From JAEUMY01 sp031394355 (GTDB lineage Bacteria > Pseudomonadota > Gammaproteobacteria > Burkholderiales > Usitatibacteraceae), in the NCBI GenBank assembly GCA_031394355.1, contig JANNSU010000015.1, forward strand, positions 1-26,421: a stretch of 26,421 nt of DNA, given 5' to 3'. Under the pieces are notes generated by a model, which saw only the letters and a list, made by a program, of their open reading frames with translations, was not told the origin of the DNA and did not search any database. Positions 21,283 to 26,421 of the stretch are shown piece after piece (the first letter of the stretch is position 1; every line of letters starts with the position of its first letter). The translations under genes and the position numbers were made by a program.

Positions 21283-22152
21283 ATGTACCAATCCTCCATC
21301 CAGTCGCTTCCTCTCATCGCCCGCGGCAAAGTGCGCGACATCTACGCAGTCGGTGAGGACAAGCTGCTCATCGTCACCACGGATCGTCTCTCTGCATTCG
21401 ACGTGATCCTGCCGACACCCATCCCGGACAAGGGCAAGATCCTCACCGCGCTGGCGGGATTCTGGTTCGAAAAGCTCGCGCATGTCGTGCCCAATCAACT
21501 CACGGGCATCGACCCTGCGAGCGTCGTGTCCCCGAACGAGCGCGATCAGGTCGAGGGCCGCGCCATCGTGGTGAACAAGTACAAGGTGCTGCCGATTGAA
21601 GCGGTGGTGCGTGGCTATCTCGAAGGCTCGGGCTGGAGCGAATATTCGCAATCGCAATCGGTGTGCGGCATCAAGCTGCCCGCAGGACTGCAACGCGCAT
21701 CGAAGCTGCCCGAGCCCATCTTCACGCCGGCGACCAAAGCCGAAGCGGGCGAGCATGACGAGAACATCGACTTCGCCACCTGCGAGAAATTGATCGGCAA
21801 GGAGCGTGCGGCGGAAGTGCGCGATGTGGCCATCCGGCTCTACAAGGAGGCTGCAGACTACGCACTGACACGCGGCATCATCATCGCCGACACAAAGTTC
21901 GAGTTTGGCGTGGACGACAATGGCGTGCTGCATCTCATCGACGAGGCGCTGACGCCCGACTCCTCACGCTTCTGGCCGCTGGACACCTACCAGATCGGCG
22001 AATCGCCCAAGAGCTACGACAAGCAGTTCATCCGTAACTGGCTGGAGTCCATCGGCTTCAACAAGAAGCCACCTGCGCCCGACGTGCCCGCGGACATTGC
22101 GCAGAAGACCAGCGACAAATATCGCGAGGCGCTGACGCGATTGGCGGGCTGA
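21283..22152 (+). CDS. purC: SAICAR synthetase (phosphoribosylaminoimidazole-succinocarboxamide synthase)
   Basis: This 289-residue enzyme of purine synthesis joins CAIR and aspartate using ATP. Landmarks are LIARGKVRDIYAVGEDKLLIVTTDRLSAFDV (nucleotide-binding hairpin and DRLSAFDV), VVRGYLEGSGW, KLPEPIFTPATKAE, GIIIADTKFEFG and LIDEALTPDSSRFW. Length fits the longer SAICAR synthetase class. A GCGAATATTCGC palindrome (21638-21649) encodes Glu-Tyr-Ser-Gln right after GSGWS, where family members usually have a variable KEYQxS-type stretch of the same length. Its position after fba is typical of Betaproteobacteria. Confidence 0.96.
   Translation: MYQSSIQSLPLIARGKVRDIYAVGEDKLLIVTTDRLSAFDVILPTPIPDKGKILTALAGFWFEKLAHVVPNQLTGIDPASVVSPNERDQVEGRAIVVNKYKVLPIEAVVRGYLEGSGWSEYSQSQSVCGIKLPAGLQRASKLPEPIFTPATKAEAGEHDENIDFATCEKLIGKERAAEVRDVAIRLYKEAADYALTRGIIIADTKFEFGVDDNGVLHLIDEALTPDSSRFWPLDTYQIGESPKSYDKQFIRNWLESIGFNKKPPAPDVPADIAQKTSDKYREALTRLAG
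21638..21649. repeat. Iterated palindrome GCGAATATTCGC (exact)
   Basis: Inside purC, read as Glu-Tyr-Ser-Gln, as in pgk. Confidence 0.9.
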
Positions 22153-22204
22153 TTGCAACCTTCATACCGTCATCCTGTTCGTTGCAGGAAAGTCCAGGGC
22201 CGGA

Positions 22205-22273
22205 CGCCGATGAACGCCGATGCAAGGCCGATGCACGCCGATGACATCGTGCCCGCTTCGGCGTTCATCAGCG
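22205..22273. repeat. GATGAACGCCGAT hairpin, copy 1
   Basis: The arms CGCCGATGAACGCCG (22205-22219) and CGGCGTTCATCAGCG (22259-22273) are complementary at 14 of 15 positions. Between them ACGCCGATG-like units recur about every 10 bp. The right half (from ACGCCGATGACATCG) is closely repeated at 22434. Confidence 0.75.
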
Positions 22274-22292
22274 CCTTGCTTTTCACTGCACT

Positions 22293-22382
22293 CCCGGATT
22301 CCGTTTCACTGCATCCGAGCTACGGGCCAAGCGCCGTTCAGGCCAGATTGCGTAGCTCGGATGAAGCGCAGCGGAATCCGGG
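22293..22382. repeat. CCCGGATTCCG inverted-repeat element
   Basis: The left arm (22293-22324) and right arm (22351-22382) are each 32 bp. Their outer 11 bp (CCCGGATTCCG) and inner 12 bp (ATCCGAGCTACG) are perfectly complementary, with a diverged 9-bp middle. The loop is 26 bp. Very similar CGGATGAAGCGCAGCGGAAT-type inverted repeats are scattered in many proteobacterial genomes. It has no coding capacity. Confidence 0.8.
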
Positions 22383-22421
22383 ACTCTTGGTATGTGTCGT
22401 TTCAACTGAGCGTCAATACTG

Positions 22422-22473
22422 GATGCCGATGAACGCCGATGACATCGCGCCTGTATCGGCGCTCATCGGCGTC
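22422..22473. repeat. GATGAACGCCGAT hairpin, copy 2
   Basis: The arms GATGCCGATGAACGCCGAT (22422-22440) and ATCGGCGCTCATCGGCGTC (22455-22473) pair at 17 of 19 positions around a 14-nt loop beginning GACATCG. The same ACGCCGATGACATCG core occurs in copy 1. Confidence 0.78.
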
Positions 22474-22521
22474 AGACTTTTCCCCCACTGTTATCCGACG
22501 TGCCAGTCTCCCGTGGGCAGC

Positions 22522-23310
22522 TCACTCTGCGAACCGCGCCCTGAGCCAGCCGGACACGATGGTCACGACCTCGGGTTCCTTGCGGGCAAACAAGTGATCG
22601 GCGGCGTCGACCCTGACCTGCCGACTCCCTGCAATGCCTTCCAGCGATGACGCGCGTGCGTCGGCGGCGGACAGCACCCCTGGCCGGTCATCTGCGCCGC
22701 CATAGAGGTCAAGCAACGGCAGATTGACTCGCAGAAGGGGCACATCCATGCCAAGCATCCGGGTGGTATATCGGCCCGTCACACCGAGCGTGATCCAGGC
22801 GGAGTAAGGCATTGTGTTGGAGCGATCCATCTCGGCGCGATCCAGATACACATTCGCCATCCAGGCGCCCATGCTGTGCGCAAGCAGGGCCACCTTTGTG
22901 TAGCCCTTGCCTCGCAGATACCCGCCCGCGCTGGCGAGACGCTCTCCGGCCTCGGGAAACAGGGCGGGGTAATAGTCCGCCAGCTTCGCCTCCGCTGCGG
23001 CAATGGGCATCTGGATTGCGAGTGTGGTGAATCCCTGGTCGGCCAGTTGAGTACGCAGCTGGCCGATGAGTCCGTGATCCGGATGCACACCCACACCGTG
23101 CGCCAGAACAATAGCCGTGCGCGCGCCCTTGGCCTCGGCAAGAAGGCCCAGGAATTCGGCACCGTTTGCAGACTTGAGCATCACCGCTTCGCCCACCACC
23201 AGTTGCGGCAGGATTTCATCAGCCCAGCGTTTTTCGCGGGCGCGGTCGGACGCCATCGCCGTGGTGGCCATGGCAAAAAAACAGAGCAGGAATGGTGCAA
23301 ATATTCGCAT
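22522..23310 (-). CDS. DUF3530-like secreted alpha/beta hydrolase
   Basis: This 262-residue protein has a signal peptide (MRIFAPFLLCFFAMATTAMA) and an alpha/beta-hydrolase fold: IVLAHGVGVHPDHG (oxyanion region), the nucleophile elbow LLAHSMGAW with Ser146, an acidic LYGGADD (Asp207 or Asp208) and DAADHLF with His239. It fits DUF3530, a family of periplasmic hydrolases with unknown substrates. The start at 23310 is chosen for the signal peptide; a longer frame upstream runs antisense into the neighbouring gene. The 5' end overlaps a variant palindrome: codons Arg-Ile-Phe-Ala are read from GCGAATATTTGC. It is divergent from the M20 peptidase gene, with 48 bp between. Confidence 0.82.
   Translation of the reverse strand: MRIFAPFLLCFFAMATTAMASDRAREKRWADEILPQLVVGEAVMLKSANGAEFLGLLAEAKGARTAIVLAHGVGVHPDHGLIGQLRTQLADQGFTTLAIQMPIAAAEAKLADYYPALFPEAGERLASAGGYLRGKGYTKVALLAHSMGAWMANVYLDRAEMDRSNTMPYSAWITLGVTGRYTTRMLGMDVPLLRVNLPLLDLYGGADDRPGVLSAADARASSLEGIAGSRQVRVDAADHLFARKEPEVVTIVSGWLRARFAE
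23297..23308. repeat. Iterated palindrome, variant GCAAATATTCGC
   Basis: Overlaps the start codon region of the DUF3530-like gene (minus strand), where it encodes Arg-Ile-Phe-Ala directly after the start Met. One base differs from the consensus. Confidence 0.75.
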
Positions 23311-23345
23311 GGTGCGATGCCTGAAAAGTGAACTTGTGGCGATGC

Positions 23346-23351
23346 TACACT
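23346..23351 (+). promoter_or_regulatory. Candidate extended -10 element giving a leaderless M20-peptidase mRNA
   Basis: TACACT is preceded by TG-C (TGCTACACT), an extended -10 pattern. A transcript starting about 7 bp downstream would begin at or next to the ATG at 23359, and no ribosome binding site precedes that ATG. No clear -35 is visible. Confidence 0.35.
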
Positions 23352-23358
23352 GGCCTGC

Positions 23359-24510
23359 ATGACTGCCGCCATCACCACACCCGGCGCAGCACTTGCCCTC
23401 ACGCGCGAGCTGCTCCGCTTCAACACCATCAACCCGCCAGGGGCGGAGCGCGAGTGCGCGCGCCACCTCGGCAAGCTGCTGGAGGATGCGGGCTTCAAGC
23501 TGAGCTATCACGAGTTCGCCGACACCCGCACCAGCATCATCGCGGAGATCGGGGGTGATGCCGACAAGCCACCCATCTGCTTCACCGGCCACATCGACAC
23601 AGTGCCACTGGGCGCTGCGTCCTGGACGAAGGATGCGTTCGCCGGCGAGACCGATAGAGACAAGCTCTACGGTCGCGGCTCGTCGGACATGAAGAGCGGC
23701 ATTGCTGCGGCAGTGATCGCAGCCATCCGCCTTGCGCCCAGGCTCGCGCACTCACCTGGCGTGGTGTTGGTGCTCACGGCTGGCGAAGAGATTGGCTGCG
23801 AAGGTGCCAAGTTCCTCGCCAACCAGAAGCTGCTGGATCGTGCCGGCGCCATCGTCATCGCCGAGCCGACCGACAACTATCCCTATGTCGGCCACAAAGG
23901 GCTCATCTGGTTCGAAGTGGAGACGAAGGGCAAGACCGCGCATGGCTCCATGCCTGACAAAGGTGACAACGCGATTCTCAAACTGGCCAACTGCATCCAC
24001 TGCATGCAGCAGTTCAAGTTCAGCGTGGCACGGCATGAGGTGATGGGCGAACCCACCTTCAACGTCGGCACCATTGCGGGCGGGCTCAACACCAACTCCG
24101 TGCCGGACTCCGCGCGCATGACGCTGGACATGCGCACCGTGCCGGGTATCGACCACGGGGAATTGCGCCAGTCCCTGGAGAAGCTGTTGGGTGCGGATGC
24201 GAATATTCGCAGGATCGTGGAGACGCCGCCGCTCTTCACCGACCCGCAGGATGAATGGGTGCAGCGCGTGTTCGACCTGAGCCAGGACTATCTCGGCGCC
24301 CGGCCGACGCCGAAGACGATCATGTTCTCCACCGACGGCGCAGATCTGAAACGCGGCTACGACCGCGGAAAAGGCGGCCCGCCTGCCCTCATCCTCGGTC
24401 CGGGCGAGTCATCGCAGGCGCATCAGACGGACGAATGGTGCAGCCTGCACCGGCTGGAGCAATCGGCGGATTTCTTTGAACGGATCATGAAGGATTGGTG
24501 CCGCCTCTAG
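23359..24510 (+). CDS. M20-family metallopeptidase (DapE/ArgE-like)
   Basis: This 383-residue two-zinc amidohydrolase has the M20 metal ligands in order: His78 and catalytic Asp80 in FTGHIDTVP, Asp110 in GRGSSDMKSG, Glu143/Glu144 in AGEEIGCEGA (general base and ligand), Glu169 in IAEPTD, and a late His in SSQAHQTDEW. The dimerisation domain (GKTAHGSMPDKGDNAI) is present. Family members include succinyl-diaminopimelate desuccinylase (DapE) and acetylornithine deacetylase (ArgE); motifs alone do not separate these from broader amidases, so I give no symbol. No ribosome site precedes the ATG. A GCGAATATTCGC palindrome (24199-24210) encodes Ala-Asn-Ile-Arg. Confidence 0.9.
   Translation: MTAAITTPGAALALTRELLRFNTINPPGAERECARHLGKLLEDAGFKLSYHEFADTRTSIIAEIGGDADKPPICFTGHIDTVPLGAASWTKDAFAGETDRDKLYGRGSSDMKSGIAAAVIAAIRLAPRLAHSPGVVLVLTAGEEIGCEGAKFLANQKLLDRAGAIVIAEPTDNYPYVGHKGLIWFEVETKGKTAHGSMPDKGDNAILKLANCIHCMQQFKFSVARHEVMGEPTFNVGTIAGGLNTNSVPDSARMTLDMRTVPGIDHGELRQSLEKLLGADANIRRIVETPPLFTDPQDEWVQRVFDLSQDYLGARPTPKTIMFSTDGADLKRGYDRGKGGPPALILGPGESSQAHQTDEWCSLHRLEQSADFFERIMKDWCRL
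24199..24210. repeat. Iterated palindrome GCGAATATTCGC (exact)
   Basis: Inside the M20 peptidase gene, read as Ala-Asn-Ile-Arg; extends to the 14-bp form. It is the last site seen. Confidence 0.9.
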
Positions 24511-24598
24511 GTTGTCTGTCTGTCTCTATTTTGTCACCCCCCGAACTCGACTGACGGAGTAAACTTGAACTTCGTACTTCACTGACAGGGAGAAAAAT

Positions 24599-24961
24599 AT
24601 GGATGGAGACGCAGCTGGTATAGGCTTGGTGGGCGGACTGATCGGTCTGGCATTCTTCGTATTCTTGATTGCCACGTTCTGGAAGATCTTCACCAAGGCA
24701 GGACAACCGGGATGGGCGGCAATCATTCCGATTTACAACTTTTTGATTTTGCTGAAGATCGTCGGCAAGCCATGGTGGTGGCTGATCGGCCTGTTCATCC
24801 CGTTCGTCAACTTCATCGTGATGATCATCGTGACCCTTGCGCTCGCCAAAGTATTCGGCAAAGGCGTGGGCTTCGCGATCGGGATGTTCTTGCTCGGCAT
24901 CATCTTCTATCCGATCCTCGCATTTGGCAGCGCGACCTACACGGCACCGACCGAATCCTGA
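24599..24961 (+). CDS. Small DUF5684-like membrane protein
   Basis: This 120-residue protein has four hydrophobic stretches (LIGLAFFVFLIATFWKIF, WAAIIPIYNFLILLKI, WWWLIGLFIPFVNFIVMIIV and FAIGMFLLGIIFYPILAFG). The motif KAGQPGWAAIIPIYN is typical of DUF5684, a family of small membrane proteins sometimes annotated as signal-peptidase-like; it lacks a peptidase active site. An AGGGAG site lies just before the ATG. It is followed by a strong terminator at 24988. The 88-bp spacer upstream has a short GTCT repeat and no clear promoter. Confidence 0.82.
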   Translation: MDGDAAGIGLVGGLIGLAFFVFLIATFWKIFTKAGQPGWAAIIPIYNFLILLKIVGKPWWWLIGLFIPFVNFIVMIIVTLALAKVFGKGVGFAIGMFLLGIIFYPILAFGSATYTAPTES

Positions 24962-24987
24962 ACCAGGATTGAGACTGCAAAAAAGAG

Positions 24988-25010
24988 GGGCCGGCCTGCC
25001 GGCCCTTTTT
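24988..25010. terminator. Bidirectional intrinsic terminator
   Basis: GGGCCGG and CCGGCCC form a 7-bp GC stem around CCTG, followed by TTTTT on the plus strand. The opposite side has an A-tract (AAAAAAGAG), which gives T-rich RNA on the minus strand. It lies between the converging DUF5684-like gene and the TSUP permease gene and should end both transcripts. Confidence 0.88.
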
Positions 25011-25038
25011 CATTGATGGAGCGGGATGCGGTGAGACG

Positions 25039-25839
25039 TCAGACCGACACCGCCATCCAGACCGCCAGCGCCACGATGAACACCATGAATATCTTCTTCA
25101 TGACATCCACGGGCATGCGGTGCGCGAGCCTTGCGCCATACGGTGCGATGAAGAAGCTCGCGATGGAAATGCCGAACCAGGCGGGCAGATAAACATAGCC
25201 GATGCTGCCACTGGGCAGGTTGGCATCCAGCAGGCCCGTGACGATGAACCCCACCGTGCCCGCCAGCGCGATGGGAATGCCGACGGCAGCGGCCGTACCG
25301 ATGGCCTTGTGCATGCCGACGCTGCACATCATGAGAAAGCTGATGGTGAGTACCGCGCCGCCGATACCGGCAAGGCTGGATACGAAGCCCATGAAAATGC
25401 CGAACGCGAGGATCCCGGCGGTCCCGGGCAGCGCAGAGCGCAGCGGCTTGGCCTTGATGCCGAAGATCATCTGGAACGCCACGAAGAACACGAGCCCGAC
25501 GAAGAAGGTCTTGAGAAAGGCCACGGCCACGAAGTGTGCAAACACCGCCCCGGAGAGCGTGCCAACAATGATGCCCGGCGCCAGCCGCTTCACCAGCGAC
25601 CAATCGACGGCGTTGTGCAGGTGATGCTCGCGCGCGCTGGCGAGGGAGCCGATGATGATGGACGCAAGCGACGTGCCCAGCGCCATGTGGATCACATGAT
25701 CTGCGGGAAATCCCTTGGCCGCGAAGATCAGCGAGAGGATGGGCACGATGACCGTACCGCCACCGATGCCGAGGAGCCCGGTGAGGAAGCCGACAAACAA
25801 GCCGACGCCCAGGTAAATCAACCAGAACCAGGGTTCCAA
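25039..25839 (-). CDS. TSUP-family permease (TauE/SafE type)
   Basis: This 266-residue protein has about eight hydrophobic segments and the two family repeats: LTGLLGIGGGTVIVPIL near 20 and FVSSLAGIGGAVLTISFLM near 155. TSUP/TauE-SafE proteins move sulfite, sulfoacetate, taurine-related anions or similar compounds; the substrate is not readable here. The start is TTG at 25839 (protein MEPWFWLIYLGVG), supported by AGGGG 8 nt upstream. The upstream EVE gene ends 16 bp before it, so the two are likely co-transcribed. Confidence 0.88.
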   Translation of the reverse strand: MEPWFWLIYLGVGLFVGFLTGLLGIGGGTVIVPILSLIFAAKGFPADHVIHMALGTSLASIIIGSLASAREHHLHNAVDWSLVKRLAPGIIVGTLSGAVFAHFVAVAFLKTFFVGLVFFVAFQMIFGIKAKPLRSALPGTAGILAFGIFMGFVSSLAGIGGAVLTISFLMMCSVGMHKAIGTAAAVGIPIALAGTVGFIVTGLLDANLPSGSIGYVYLPAWFGISIASFFIAPYGARLAHRMPVDVMKKIFMVFIVALAVWMAVSV

Positions 25840-25855
25840 GATGCGCGCCCCTGTC

Positions 25856-26314
25856 CTATCCCAATTTCTTCAGGATGACTTTCCATTCAGCCGGTGTGAC
25901 CGGCGTGATGGAGAGCCGGTTGCCGCGCTTCAGGATGATGAGCGATTCGAGCTTGGGGTCGTCGCGGAGCGCCTGCAACGGGAGCAGGCGAGTCTTCTTC
26001 ACGAACTGCACGTCGACATTCAGCCAACGCGGGTTCTCGCGCGTCGCAGCAGGCTCGAAATACTTGCCCCTTTTTTCGAACTGGCTCTCATCGGGATAGG
26101 CATGGCTCACGACTCTTGCAAGGCCCGCGATGCCCGGCTCGGGGCAGCTGGAGTGATAGAACAACACGTCGTCACCAACCTTCATGCCGTCGCGCATGTA
26201 GTTGCGCGCCTGATAATTGCGCACGCCAAACCACGGCACGGTCTTATCGGGCATGGCGGCGAGATCATCAATGGATATCTCGTCCGGCTCGGACTTCATC
26301 AGCCAGTAGGGCAT
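25856..26314 (-). CDS. EVE-domain protein
   Basis: This 152-residue protein is almost entirely an EVE domain: YWLMKSEPDEISIDDL at the start, WFGVRNYQARNYMRDGMKVGDDVLFYHS, then GIAGLARVVSHAYPDES, PRWLNVDVQFV and the final RLSITPVTPAEWKVI. EVE domains belong to the PUA-like fold and are thought to bind modified bases in DNA or RNA. The ATG at 26314 follows a heptamer repeat array that takes the place of a normal leader, with no evident Shine-Dalgarno site. It is the first gene of a minus-strand pair with the TSUP permease. Confidence 0.9.
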   Translation of the reverse strand: MPYWLMKSEPDEISIDDLAAMPDKTVPWFGVRNYQARNYMRDGMKVGDDVLFYHSSCPEPGIAGLARVVSHAYPDESQFEKRGKYFEPAATRENPRWLNVDVQFVKKTRLLPLQALRDDPKLESLIILKRGNRLSITPVTPAEWKVILKKLG

Positions 26315-26321
26315 TATTTTG

Positions 26322-26421
26322 GGCGAAGGGTGATGGGTGTTGCGTGACGGGTGACAGGTGATGGGTGTTGCGTGACGGGTGACGGGTGATGGGTGATGGG
26401 TGATGGGTGATGGGTGATGGG
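26322..26421 (-). repeat. Heptamer array (at least 14 units) upstream of the EVE gene
   Basis: On the plus strand, 7-bp units run without a break in register to the window end: GGCGAAG, GGTGATG, GGTGTTG, CGTGACG, GGTGACA, GGTGATG, GGTGTTG, CGTGACG, GGTGACG, then five GGTGATG. In gene direction the unit is CATCACC, as at pyk and fba. A 28-bp block of four units occurs twice (26329-26356 and 26357-26384), differing at one base. The plus strand has regularly spaced GGG runs with 4-nt loops, a good G-quadruplex pattern. The array continues beyond the window. Confidence 0.9.

Larger units (their letters stand above)
22153..22521. other. 369-bp repeat-filled spacer between purC and the DUF3530 gene
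   Basis: The converging ends of purC and the minus-strand hydrolase are separated by non-coding repeat DNA. It consists of two copies of a GATGAACGCCGAT-type hairpin flanking a distinct CCCGGATTCCG inverted repeat. A plus-strand frame crosses it but is made of these repeats and shows no family motif. The second hairpin is followed by a short T-run (ACTTTTCC) and could stop transcription. Confidence 0.65.

Noticed and set aside
22153..22650. A 165-codon plus-strand frame after purC
   Set aside because: It consists of hairpin repeats and runs antisense into the DUF3530 gene.

Overview
The window is a GC-rich chromosomal segment, most likely from a betaproteobacterium. The main clue is the gene order gap - pgk - pyk - fba - purC on the + strand, with a Calvin-type class II aldolase; this order is typical of Betaproteobacteria. 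I cannot name the genus. No rRNA, tRNA, CRISPR array or prophage was found.

Layout. (1) 1-141: the left-reading end of an IS3-family (IS150-group-like) element. (2) 175-1679, minus: two tandem acetoacetate-decarboxylase-family genes. They are divergent from a patatin/DUF3734 lipase-like gene (1968-3092), probably a ketone-body or PHB-related locus. One of the two decarboxylase copies lacks the catalytic Lys and a conserved Glu. (3) 3192-10158, plus: a tight seven-gene operon. It holds a TVP38-flavin disulfide reductase fusion, a polytopic membrane protein, a secreted DUF547 protein, TIGR04283-like and TIGR04282-like transferases, a secreted DUF3047 protein, and an NDH-2-like flavoprotein of the type normally fused to SelD. 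These families usually accompany a radical-SAM/arsenosugar or selenium-linked system, but no radical SAM gene, ArsM or SelD is present here. (4) 10255-22152, plus: the glycolysis/purine cluster. It is interspersed with a 50-codon gap-tail ORF, a Gdx/SugE exporter, a lipoprotein, an ORF6N-domain gene (minus), a SulP-STAS-cNMP transporter and a DUF3667 membrane protein. (5) 22522-26314: a DUF3530 hydrolase (minus), an M20 peptidase/deacylase, a small DUF5684-like membrane protein, a TSUP permease and an EVE-domain protein (both minus).

The most striking signal is not a gene. A 12-14 bp perfect palindrome, (T)GCGAATATTCGC(A), occurs nine times exactly and three more times with one change between 7049 and 24210, inside genes in all three reading frames and between genes. 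A second repeat system is a strict 7-bp periodic array (CATCACC units) directly upstream of pyk, fba and the EVE gene; at pyk and fba it follows the palindrome in the same arrangement. A third family consists of hairpins built on a roughly 10-bp GATGAAC-type period (18896-18977, 22205-22273, 22422-22473). Together these look like a genome-wide repeat architecture worth describing.

All assignments come from reading translations and motifs; no database search was run.
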